From DASWVC01 sp036401335 (GTDB lineage: Bacteria; Verrucomicrobiota; Verrucomicrobiia; Chthoniobacterales; JAFAMB01), in contig DASWVC010000386.1 of assembly GCA_036401335.1 (NCBI GenBank), positions 1 to 28,058 of the forward strand: 28,058 nucleotides of DNA, read 5' to 3'. The notes below the pieces were generated by a model. It did no database searches and was not told the origin of the DNA. It saw nothing but the letters and a program-made list of their open reading frames with translations. How positions within the stretch are numbered: position 1 is the stretch's first letter; each line of letters begins with the position of its first letter. Below are positions 16,661-24,072 of the stretch, in pieces. The position numbers and the translations under genes were made by a program.

Positions 16661-18019
16661 ATGGAGACTATTTTCAAGGATATCTGTGTATTGGTAACTG
16701 CGGCGTTCGTGCTCACCCTTGTGCCCGGCTTCAGGCAGCCTAAGCGTTCTCTGTTGTCGATGCGCGATCGAGGAACCGCATTGCTCGTGTTCCTAGCGCT
16801 CGGGTTGGTGGAAGAAGTTACCGTTTCGCACTCCGGTCTGCTCAGCGAACGAACCGTCACCGTATGTGCTGCCGGTTTGGTAGCGGGGCCTTGGGTTGGA
16901 ATGGCCGTCAGCGTCTTTGTCACCTGGTTGGCCGTCACGTATGACGGCCTGCCAATGGGGTCGATCGGCATTTCAATGCTGTGCGGCGGTCTAGCCGCTG
17001 GGTTGCTGCACCGGCGGCGTCCAAAGCTGGCGCAACACCCACTGACGGGATTTTGCCTGACTCTAACCGCATCGTCACTGCGGAGTGGCCTAATTTTCGC
17101 TTACGCTTCCCACCCGCGCGCGGCGCTGCCTACGTTCGGGCCTATTTGGATGACCCCGGTGCTGCAAGGTGCGGGTACGGCGTTGATTCTTGCGATTGTG
17201 GCGCAGGTGCGCGAGCACGACGCCCAAGCACGAGCGGCTGTCTCGGCTGAGTTGTGCGCACTTCAGGCCCGCATGAACCCGCATTTTCTCTTTAATGCTT
17301 TAAACGCACTCGCGGCATTGGCAACGCTTGCACCGCGTGAAATCCCACGTGCGGCCGGGCGGTTGCGTCATTTTCTGCGGGCCAGTTTCGACCAGCATGA
17401 ACGGGTGTTGGTTTCGCTCGAGGAAGAGTTGGCGGTGGTTCACGCTTACCTGGATATCGAGGCGCTACGGTTCGGCAGCCGATTAAAAGTAGAGGAGCGG
17501 ATCGAGTCCGGGTTAGCCGAAGCTTTAACTCCGCCTTTCTCGCTGCAACCGTTGGTCGAAAATGCGGTGCGTCACGGGCTCCAATCCTCGCCAAAGGCCG
17601 GCCGGCTGTGCCTGGGGGTTCGTCTGGTGGGGCATTCCCTTGAGATGAGCGTCAGTGACGACGGCCAAGGGATACCCTCGGCTGAAGTCGAGAAAATCTT
17701 CTTTACCGCGCGTCCGCAGGTGCACGCGCTGGAGGTCCTGCGTCGAAGACTGCAAGGATTGTTTGGTCGCTCGTTTCGGCTGGAGGTCAGCAGCGAGGTT
17801 GGAAAAGGCACCAAGGTCAACTTGCGCATCCCCCTGCAGCGAGCGCCATCGGTCGAAGGTGCAGGCTCGACCAAGCGCGAAGTGGAGGAGCCGGCCAGGG
17901 CCCTGCGTTCGATGCCGGCGCCACGGAAACTCGGGGGTCGATCTGCGCGCGAGATCAATGGAGCAGAAAAAATCAGTTCGGTTGAATCGCCGGAGGCTTT
18001 CGCCCCCGGACGTCGGTGA
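16661..18019 (+). CDS. lytS: LytS-type membrane sensor histidine kinase
   Basis: A 452-residue kinase of the 5TM-5TMR_LYT plus His_kinase (PF06580-type) class. Residues 5-182 hold several membrane helices; SERTVTVCAAGLVAGPWVGM (about 62-81) matches the LYT signature (NxRxxGxxxAGLxxGPWVG). The dimerisation/phospho-acceptor motif is ARMNPHFLFNALNAL with His208. The ATPase domain shows the N box LVENAVRHGL (Asn301), a G1 box DDGQG (333-337) and GKGTK (381-385). A polar tail of about 55 residues after 395 is longer than usual and of unknown use. The regulator follows after 20 bases. LytS-type kinases sense envelope state or extracellular metabolites in other bacteria; here the signal is unknown, and no lrgAB-type target is nearby. 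Confidence 0.92.
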   Translation: METIFKDICVLVTAAFVLTLVPGFRQPKRSLLSMRDRGTALLVFLALGLVEEVTVSHSGLLSERTVTVCAAGLVAGPWVGMAVSVFVTWLAVTYDGLPMGSIGISMLCGGLAAGLLHRRRPKLAQHPLTGFCLTLTASSLRSGLIFAYASHPRAALPTFGPIWMTPVLQGAGTALILAIVAQVREHDAQARAAVSAELCALQARMNPHFLFNALNALAALATLAPREIPRAAGRLRHFLRASFDQHERVLVSLEEELAVVHAYLDIEALRFGSRLKVEERIESGLAEALTPPFSLQPLVENAVRHGLQSSPKAGRLCLGVRLVGHSLEMSVSDDGQGIPSAEVEKIFFTARPQVHALEVLRRRLQGLFGRSFRLEVSSEVGKGTKVNLRIPLQRAPSVEGAGSTKREVEEPARALRSMPAPRKLGGRSAREINGAEKISSVESPEAFAPGRR

Positions 18020-18039
18020 GTTGGCATTGCATTTAAATC

Positions 18040-18843
18040 ATGTGGATCCGAATCCGTGCCGTCATTATCGAAGATGAACCCTTGGCCGCCGAGTACTTGG
18101 CAGCATTGCTTGATGAGACCTGCCAGGTAGAGGTCGTCGGTACCGCCTTGGAAAGTGAGGCAGGTTTGCGCCTTTGCGCCGAGTTGCGTCCTGACGCGGT
18201 CTTTCTCGACATCAATCTGCCGGGCAGAGACGGCCTTTCGCTCGCGGCGCAACTCGCCCTGCTGCCGCAGCCGCCGCGTCTGGTCTTTACCACCGGGAAC
18301 GCCGGTCGTGCCGCAGACGCCTTCCGGTTGGAGGCTGTGGATTACCTTTTGAAGCCGTTGGATCCCGAGCAGCTCACCGAAGCGGTTGCTCGATTGTTGG
18401 CCCACCTGCGCCCGTTTGAGTCTGGCCCTTCTCCGTTCGCCGCGCGCACCGTGGACACGGCAGTAACGCCAGACAAAACGCCCCTCACCCACGGGGGAAG
18501 CGACCTGCTGCCGGTCAAAGATGCAGACCGTGACCAGATCCGCTTGCTCACCCGCCGTGAAATTGTCGCGGTGCTGCGATGGGATCGGCGCACGTGGGTT
18601 CACACGGTGCGGGAAGAATTTGCCACTTACTACCCTCTGGCGGAACTTATCGGGTGGCTGGGCGAAGGTCTTTTTGTCCAGCTTGGAAGGCATGCGGTCG
18701 TGAACCTTCAGGCAATCGAACACGTCACTCATTACGGCGACCGGCTTTACCGCGTGCGGCTGCGCGACCGAGTAGGAACCGAAATCACGGCCTCGCGCAC
18801 GGGCGCGGTTCGGCTGGCCACGGTACTGAAGGCGCCAGTTTAA
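18040..18843 (+). CDS. lytR: LytTR-family response regulator
   Basis: A 267-residue partner of the upstream kinase. The receiver domain (about residues 5-120) has the acidic pair at 11-12 (IIEDEP), the phospho-acceptor Asp57 (FLDINLPG), Thr84 (VFTTGN) and Lys105 (DYLLKPLD). A linker of about 40 residues leads to a LytTR DNA-binding domain (about 160-263) with the characteristic LGRHAVVNLQAIEHV and RTGAV. LytTR proteins bind direct repeats rather than palindromes. The ATG at 18040 is preceded by only a weak ribosome site, so it may rely on translation of the kinase gene. A 7-bp-stem hairpin follows the stop. Confidence 0.93.
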   Translation: MWIRIRAVIIEDEPLAAEYLAALLDETCQVEVVGTALESEAGLRLCAELRPDAVFLDINLPGRDGLSLAAQLALLPQPPRLVFTTGNAGRAADAFRLEAVDYLLKPLDPEQLTEAVARLLAHLRPFESGPSPFAARTVDTAVTPDKTPLTHGGSDLLPVKDADRDQIRLLTRREIVAVLRWDRRTWVHTVREEFATYYPLAELIGWLGEGLFVQLGRHAVVNLQAIEHVTHYGDRLYRVRLRDRVGTEITASRTGAVRLATVLKAPV

Positions 18844-18872
18844 GCAACGGCAGCAACCGGCAGGTCGAAAGG

Positions 18873-18900
18873 CGAACAGGGCATAAAAAGGGGCTGTTCG
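18873..18900. terminator. Hairpin after the response-regulator gene
   Basis: CGAACAG and CTGTTCG form a perfect 7-bp stem around a 14-base A-rich loop, 30 bases after the stop. No U-tract follows, so it is either a weak or Rho-aided terminator or only a 3'-end-stabilising hairpin. The rest of 18901-19166 shows no gene. Confidence 0.35.
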
Positions 18901-19166
18901 TGATGAGAAAGCCGCGCTGCTGTTGAGACAAGGAATACGGCCAAAGGGCCATTTTAAACGGAGCACTTCCATAACGCTAACGGGTTCACTGACCGGCTGG
19001 ATCGGCCGGGACAGCGGATCGCGCTGGAAAAAGCATCCATGAGCGGCCGAGCATTCGACGGAGATGCCCGTTCCTCATCGAACTTGTGATTCTGTGACGA
19101 TCCCATCAACAACACCAGGTATCCGAGCCTCGTCGGTTTCAAAATGTAAAGCCCTAACCCAAGGTC

Positions 19167-19505
19167 ATGAATACAAAATGGTTAGTCTTAGGTGTTATCA
19201 GCCTCTTCGTTCTCGACACGAAGGCTGGCGACCAGGAACAGTTAGCAGCATGTCGTCAACAAATCGATTCGCTTGATCAACAAATCGTCTACTTAATTCA
19301 GCAGCGGGCTCGAGTAGTCGAAGAGGTTGGCAAGATCAAGCGCGACGCGCATCTCCCGGTGGCCGTTCCCAGCCGGGAGCAACGGGTCGTTGAAAAAGCG
19401 CAAGAACTCGCCAAGGAAGGTCCCTTACCCGCCGAAGCCGTTGGCCGTATTTACCAACGGCTGGTTGAGGAAATGCGCAACTGGGAAGCCGGACTCGCTG
19501 ATTAA
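19167..19505 (+). CDS. Apparently exported chorismate mutase (AroQ fold)
   Basis: A 112-residue protein converting chorismate to prephenate. Residues 1-20 (MNTKWLVLGVISLFVLDTKA) look like a signal peptide or membrane anchor, which is unusual for this reaction. The rest is one AroQ helical domain. Compared with the E. coli enzyme, the active-site residues are kept: Arg30 (CRQQIDSLD), Arg47 (IQQRARVVEEVG), Lys58, Arg70 and Glu71 (PSREQR). Glu107 falls where E. coli has Gln88 and where the yeast enzyme uses Glu. The ATG has AAGG very close upstream. There is no fused dehydratase or dehydrogenase and no aromatic-amino-acid gene beside it. A family role in periplasmic or secreted chorismate metabolism is known elsewhere but not proven here. 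Confidence 0.85.
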   Translation: MNTKWLVLGVISLFVLDTKAGDQEQLAACRQQIDSLDQQIVYLIQQRARVVEEVGKIKRDAHLPVAVPSREQRVVEKAQELAKEGPLPAEAVGRIYQRLVEEMRNWEAGLAD

Positions 19506-19861
19506 GCTCAATGGCAATGAAAAGGCAGGTTTTGCGGTGGGGCCATGCCGTTCGACAAAAGAGCATAAGAAAACGCCGGCATCGCGCGGTAGGGCCGCGT
19601 GACCCGACCGCGCCGAATCCGGCCTCTTTGGAAAATGCCTTATCCGGAGTGCGTTTGGCTCATGACCGACTTGAAGCTTGCCGCCGAGCTGGTCCGTTCG
19701 CTCGTCCGTAGGAAAGAAAAAGGCTTTTTAGAGCCATAGCGTTACGAGTGACACGCGGTTAGGATCTATCATGATCGTAAGGCATTCATTCCGTGCTGAG
19801 AAGGGCGTCCTGTGAGGGAAGTGGTCCTCCCATGATGATTCGAACCACACTGAACAGCCTT
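19506..19861. other. 356 bp without a gene; weak minus-strand terminator-like site
   Basis: No coding sequence is supported. At 19722-19735 the minus strand reads GGCT, a 6-base loop, AGCC, then TTTTTCTTT. This is a short terminator-like hairpin that could stop transcription coming from the IS5 side. The stem is only 4 bp. Confidence 0.3.
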
Positions 19862-20290
19862 AAAGCCTGTCCGAATTACCCGGCGGCACGTTAAGCAATT
19901 AGGCCGCAGACGAAGTGAAGCAGGCCCAGGTAGTTCTCGGTTTTTTCGGCCAAGCGGATCAGCAAGCTGCGGAAGCGGTTTATCCAGGAGTGCGTGCGCT
20001 CGACCACCCAGCGGCGGGCTTTCTGGTCAAGCTTTGCCTCCGGCGCGGGGGCTTCTTCGCCGCGTGTGCGGATGTGGCCGACCAAGCCGAAGGCCGCGGC
20101 CCGCCAGCGCACCTCCTCAAAGTCGTAGCCCTTGTCCAGGCCGAGGTGCTGAGGTTGAGCGGACGAAGGAGCGGGCCGCTCGACGGGGATGCTCCGGAGG
20201 GTTTCAACGAACAGCTTAAAGTCGATTTTGTTCGCGCCGGCGACGGCTAAACCCACCGGCACGCCGCTGGACTCCACAAGCAACGAGCGG
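19862..20290 (-). pseudogene. IS5-family transposase, C-terminal half only
   Basis: The minus strand encodes RRSLLVESSGVPVGLAVAGA, DKGYDFEEVRW (second Asp region), then RRWVVERTHSWINRFRSLLI and YLGLLHFVCGLIA with the stop at 19891. These are the middle and end of an IS5-type DDE transposase, including the catalytic Glu of VVERTHSW. The N-terminal part with the first Asp is missing. AGCCTGTCCGAATTAC at about 19866-19881 resembles an IS5-group terminal repeat and would mark the IS end. Without its N-terminus the enzyme cannot work. Confidence 0.8.
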
Positions 20291-20346
20291 CGGAAGGCAA
20301 GCTCTTCGGCAACGGCGACGAAGGAGCGCAGGCGGCGGGGTTCCAT
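20289..20346 (-). pseudogene. LysR-type regulator start, cut after about 19 codons
   Basis: From the ATG at 20346 the minus strand reads MEPRRLRSFVAVAEELAFRR, the standard opening of a LysR regulator (MELRHLRYFVAVAEELHF). The next codon continues in frame into IS5 transposase sequence, and the remainder of the regulator is not found in the window. It marks the old gene into which the IS inserted, followed by deletion. Confidence 0.65.
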
Positions 20347-20432
20347 GCTGCCCAATTTGATGCTGATATCGACAGCAAAACGCAAGTAACAACGCATTAG
20401 CCAACGCGTGCGCTGCGCTGAAGGGTGGACGG

Positions 20433-20777
20433 ATGAAAATTCTTGTGACAGACGGCACCGGCAAAGTCGGCCGTGAATTGCCCAAACAACTGCGACAGTG
20501 CGATGTGAAGGTCCGCGCGCTCGTTCGAATAAAGGGGATATCCGTCCCGGATGGTGCCGAAGCGATCGTGGGCGATCTGCTCGATCCAGTCTCGGTCGGG
20601 AACGCGCTCGAAGGAGTCGGTAAGCTCTATTTTCTCAACGCGGTTTCGCCGGACGAACTAACGCAAGGACTGATCGCCTTCGGCCTGGCGCGGAAGCTCA
20701 GGCTGAAACACGTAGACTATCATTCCGTATTCCGAGCGGAGCCTGATCCCTGGCATTCAGCCCAACCGCACCAGTGA
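20433..20777 (+). pseudogene. Truncated NmrA-like NAD(P)-binding protein
   Basis: The ATG at 20433 follows AAGGGTGGACGG. The product opens with the Rossmann motif MKILVTDGTGKVGRELPKQL (the usual GATG reads DGTG), then VRALVR, AIVGDLLDPVSVGNALEGVG and LKHVDYHSVFRAEPDPW. This matches the first third of NmrA/atypical SDR proteins of about 280 residues. After about residue 103 the frame ends within sequence that belongs to the converging AraC gene end. The truncated product cannot hold a substrate site. It once lay divergent from the LysR gene, a common regulator-target arrangement. Confidence 0.65.
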
Positions 20778-21689
20778 TCTGCGCAGCTCATTTGCCGCGG
20801 TGGCAGGTCCGTCGCCGAAGAGACGCTTGAACTCGCGGCTGAACTGCGAGGCGCTCTCGTAGCCGACTTGCGTGGCGGCCGCGCCGGCGCTGACGCCTTT
20901 GTTCACCATCAACATGCGCGCTTTGTGCAGCCGGATGTTTTTCAGGTATTGAAGCGGAGACGAAGAAGTCACCGCCTTGAAGTGCGCGTGGAAGGTTGAA
21001 GGGCTCATCCCGACATCGCGCGCGAGGGTCCCGACGTCGAAAACGCGCGAGTAATCGGAGTGAATTCGATTCAGCACGCGGCTGATCTGGCCGAAGTGCG
21101 TGTGCGGCGCGGCAAGCGCTCGCAGGTTGTGGCCCAAGGGACCGAGCAGGACGCGGTAGGTGATCTCGCGCACGGTGGGCGGGCCGAGAATGCGCGCATC
21201 GTCCGCGGACCGCAGACATTTAAGGAGGCGCTCTGTGCAATCGCTGAGCGTCGCGTCGAGCGGTGCCGCTTCGATGGCTTGCAGGCGCTTGCGCTGCTTG
21301 CCCAGCGCCGGGTGTTCTATCTGCATCAGCAACTCGGCGACTGTTGCGGGAGTGACCCCGATTTTCAGTCCGAGCAGCGGCTTTTCCGGCGTTGCCTCCA
21401 CTTCGCACTCGAACGGCAGCGGCACGGTGAGAACGAGATAATTATTCGCGTCGTAAACGAACCGTCTCCGGCCGAGGTAACCAGTCTTGCGGCCTTGCAC
21501 GACGATGAAGATGCCCGGCTCATACGCGATCGCGCTGCGCGGATAACACCGCGTTGAGCGCATGAATTCCACTCCGGCCAAGCTTGAAGGACTGGCGCCT
21601 TCGCCCTGTGCGAACTCCGCGACTAGGGAGGCGAGCCGCGAGGTGTCCGTTTGGGGACGGGAGGCGGCGGCGCTGGTAGCTTTCGGCAT
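20757..21689 (-). CDS. AraC-family transcriptional regulator
   Basis: 310 residues with an N-terminal AraC_N (PF06719-like) cupin region (YPRSAIAYEPGIFIVVQGRK, NYLVLTVPLPFECEVEAT) and a C-terminal double helix-turn-helix (VFDVGTLARDVGMSPSTFHA, AAATQVGYESASQFSREFKR, LFGDGP). It starts at the ATG at 21689, with a GGGGG run directly upstream. It is transcribed divergently from the SDR and aldo-keto reductase genes across 148 bases that hold a candidate operator. Related YqhC-type regulators switch on aldehyde reductases, so control of these two reductases in response to reactive carbonyls is a reasonable inference. Confidence 0.93.
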   Translation of the reverse strand: MPKATSAAASRPQTDTSRLASLVAEFAQGEGASPSSLAGVEFMRSTRCYPRSAIAYEPGIFIVVQGRKTGYLGRRRFVYDANNYLVLTVPLPFECEVEATPEKPLLGLKIGVTPATVAELLMQIEHPALGKQRKRLQAIEAAPLDATLSDCTERLLKCLRSADDARILGPPTVREITYRVLLGPLGHNLRALAAPHTHFGQISRVLNRIHSDYSRVFDVGTLARDVGMSPSTFHAHFKAVTSSSPLQYLKNIRLHKARMLMVNKGVSAGAAATQVGYESASQFSREFKRLFGDGPATAANELRRSLVRLG

Positions 21690-21713
21690 TCCCCCATTTT
21701 ACGCATCTGAAGG

Positions 21714-21773
21714 AATAGGCAAGATATTTGCGCCTATTTTGCGGCTCAGTCCGTCGGGTTGGAGAATTAGGCA
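21714..21773. promoter_or_regulatory. Candidate AraC-type operator between divergent genes
   Basis: AATAGGC (21714-21720) is mirrored by GCCTATT (21732-21738), with inner GCAA and TTGC completing an imperfect palindrome. A further TAGGCA copy lies at 21768-21773. This is the only AT-rich patch between the regulator and the SDR gene, as expected for a shared control region. Confidence 0.5.
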
Positions 21774-21837
21774 TATCTTTCGGAGGAACTTGCCATTGCC
21801 GCCGGCGTCCGTCGGCTCTTATTGTGGCGGACGCAAA

Positions 21838-22620
21838 ATGAAAACCAGTAACAACACTATCCTCATCACCGGCGGCGGCTCCGGCATCGGACGCGGCCTG
21901 GCCGAAGCTTTCCACGCTCTCCGCAATCAAGTCATCATCTCCGGCCGGAGCGAGAAGAAGCTTGCCGAGACCACAGCCGCCAATCCCGGCATGAAATCGC
22001 TGACCGTCGACATGACCGATCGAGAGAGCATCAAAACCTTCGCGAAGCGAGTCACGGAGGAATTCCCGACCCTCAATGTCGTGATCAACAACGCGGGCAC
22101 TATGGCGCTGGAAAACGTGCTCGAGCAGTCTGCCGATGACGGTAACGCAGGGGCGATCATCACGACAAATCTCCTCGGCCCAATCCGTCTGACCTTGGCG
22201 CTGTTGCCGCTGCTGCGAAACCAGTCGCGCGCGACGGTGATGAATGTCTCCTCCGGCCTCGCCTTCGTGCCGTTGGCGATGACGCCCACTTACTGCGCCA
22301 CTAAGGCCGCGCTCCATTCCTACACGGAATCGCTCCGTTACCAGCTGAAGAAGAGCACCGTCGAAGTGCTCGAGTTGATCCCGCCGTACGTGCAAACCAC
22401 ATTGATGGGCGACCGGCAGGCGGGCGATCCGCATGCGATGCCGCTGGCAGAGTTCATCGCGGAGGTCATGGAGATCCTCAAAACACAACCGCACGCGACA
22501 GAAATCAACGTGGAGCGAGTGCGCCCGCTCCGCTTCGCCTTCGAAGGCGGAAGCGAGAAGTACGATCAGTTCTTCACGCAATTCAACGATACGATGAAAG
22601 CCGCCCTAACGAACGGCTGA
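21838..22620 (+). CDS. Short-chain dehydrogenase/reductase (DltE-like SDR)
   Basis: 260 residues and complete. Cofactor motif TGGGSGIG (11-18), NNAG (84-87), Asn111, catalytic Ser139 (NVSSG), Tyr152 and Lys156 (YCATK) are all present. It is therefore an active classical SDR that uses NAD(P) to interconvert an alcohol and a carbonyl. I chose the ATG at 21838. The frame is open further upstream, but that part covers the operator and is antisense to the AraC gene. The next gene begins 15 bases after the stop, so the two reductases form an operon. The substrate is unknown. Confidence 0.92.
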   Translation: MKTSNNTILITGGGSGIGRGLAEAFHALRNQVIISGRSEKKLAETTAANPGMKSLTVDMTDRESIKTFAKRVTEEFPTLNVVINNAGTMALENVLEQSADDGNAGAIITTNLLGPIRLTLALLPLLRNQSRATVMNVSSGLAFVPLAMTPTYCATKAALHSYTESLRYQLKKSTVEVLELIPPYVQTTLMGDRQAGDPHAMPLAEFIAEVMEILKTQPHATEINVERVRPLRFAFEGGSEKYDQFFTQFNDTMKAALTNG

Positions 22621-22635
22621 AAGACTTGGAACGTT

Positions 22636-23547
22636 ATGACTAACACTATACAATCACCCGCGCAGCCTCAGAATAACGCATCAACAACACTGCCTGGCGG
22701 CACCTTCGAGTTGGCTGACGAACTGAAACTTACTCGCGCGGGCTATGGCGCGATGCAGCTAGCTGGCCCGCACGTGTTCGGGCCGCCAGCAGACCACGAT
22801 GGCGCCATCGCCGTCCTGCGCGAGGTCGTTCACCTAGGCATCAATCACATCGATACCAGTGACTTCTACGGTCCGCACATCACGAACCGGCTGATCAAAG
22901 AAGCGCTCCATCCCTATCCGCCCGAGTTGCGCATTGTAACGAAGGTCGGAGCGCGTCGAGACGCAAAAGGGAATTGGCCCAAAGCGCTCGCACCGGACGA
23001 ACTTCGACAGGCGATTCACGATAACCTAACGAATCTTGGCCTCGACTCTCTCGCTGTCGTGAACCTGCGTGTCGGTGCCATCGATAAGCCGGATTCGAGC
23101 TCGATCGCTGCACCTTTCAATGTGCTAGCGGAAATGCAACGTGAAGGTCTCGTCAAGCACTTGGGAGTAAGTAACGTAACGGCCGAGCAGGTTGCTGAGG
23201 CGCAATCGATCGCGCCAGTAGTGTGTGTGCAAAACTTCTACAACATCGCCCACCGGCAGGACGATCCGCTGATCGATTCACTAGCCGAACAAGGCATCGC
23301 TTATGTGCCGTTCTTTCCACTCGGCGGCTTTACGCCATTGCAATCCGACACGCTCTCGAAGGTTGCTGCGCGCCTAAACAGTAGCCCGATGGGCGTTGCT
23401 CTGGCCTGGCTACTAGAACGCTCGCCTAACATCCTGCTCATTCCGGGTACGTCTTCGGTCGACCACTTACGGCAGAATGTTGCTGCGGCTGGCCTGCAGC
23501 TTCCAGACGACGCAATCCAGGAGCTGAACGCCATCGCCGGCAAGTAA
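22636..23547 (+). CDS. Aldo/keto reductase
   Basis: 303 residues, full length. The AKR barrel shows Asp73, Tyr78 (HIDTSDFYG) and Lys103 (IVTKVGA). The fourth tetrad position, usually His, lies in VVNLRVG and is probably Asn143, as in a recurrent AKR subgroup. The cofactor end includes LIPGTSSVDHLRQNV. The NADPH-dependent reduction of an aldehyde or ketone is likely. The ATG at 22636 has TTGGA 5 bases upstream. It is the second gene of the AraC-facing operon. A second, dead AKR copy of a different type follows it. Confidence 0.93.
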   Translation: MTNTIQSPAQPQNNASTTLPGGTFELADELKLTRAGYGAMQLAGPHVFGPPADHDGAIAVLREVVHLGINHIDTSDFYGPHITNRLIKEALHPYPPELRIVTKVGARRDAKGNWPKALAPDELRQAIHDNLTNLGLDSLAVVNLRVGAIDKPDSSSIAAPFNVLAEMQREGLVKHLGVSNVTAEQVAEAQSIAPVVCVQNFYNIAHRQDDPLIDSLAEQGIAYVPFFPLGGFTPLQSDTLSKVAARLNSSPMGVALAWLLERSPNILLIPGTSSVDHLRQNVAAAGLQLPDDAIQELNAIAGK

Positions 23548-23574
23548 GCTGATTCTTATATCCAGCGACTTCGC

Positions 23575-24072
23575 CAAATATCTTACTCGGATCGCAGCCG
23601 GCGGCAATTTCATCGACACTGCCAACATTTACACGAACGGCTCGAGCGCACCGTGGAGCGGGAGCTCGTCCCGATGGCGAAGGACCAACAGATGACCGTG
23701 CTGGCTTGGTCGCCGCTGCGCAATGGCTTACTCACGGGCAAGTACCTGCCGGAAAACGTGAAGCAATGCGCAGTTGAGGGAGCGCGCATGCACAGCTAGA
23801 TGATGAAAGGCTTCGGCGCGGTCGAAGAGTCTGCGCACACGACCGTGCGAGGAATCGTCGCAGTCGCAGAGGAACTCGGCGTTTCGGCGGCACAGGTCGC
23901 CCTCGCGTGGCTGCGTTATCGTCCGGTGTCGGTGATCCCAATCATTGGCGCGCGCAAGCTCACTCAGATCGAGGACAATATCCGCAGCCTGGACGTGGAG
24001 CTTTCGCCGGAGCAACTCCAGCGGCTCGACAAAGCCAGCGCGGTCTCGCTGGGCTTCCCCCACGACTTCATC
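23575..24072 (+). pseudogene. Second aldo/keto reductase, deleted and nonsense-mutated
   Basis: One frame gives RIAAGGNFIDTANIYTNG, the AKR Asp/Tyr region. After about 23640 a different frame continues at ERTVERELVPMAKDQQMTVL, AWSPLRNGLLTGKYLPENVK, so roughly 100 central residues and the Lys/His positions are gone. A TAG at 23797-23799 interrupts this frame where the family normally has a sense codon (ARMHS-stop-MMKGFG). Beyond it the C-terminal part is well kept (GVSAAQVALAWLRYRPVSVI, PIIGARKLTQIEDN) up to GFPHDF. There the frame passes directly into another gene. Confidence 0.85.

Noticed and set aside
16438..16971. 177-codon minus-strand open frame overlapping the kinase start
   Set aside because: It is antisense to kinase membrane helices, with no ribosome site and no recognisable domain.
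17572..18972. 466-codon minus-strand open frame
   Set aside because: It is antisense to the sensor kinase and regulator, whose motifs are unmistakable. Its composition is Arg/Gln-rich and it matches no family.
21520..22581. 353-codon minus-strand open frame
   Set aside because: It is antisense to the SDR gene with its complete catalytic motifs, and shows no family signature.
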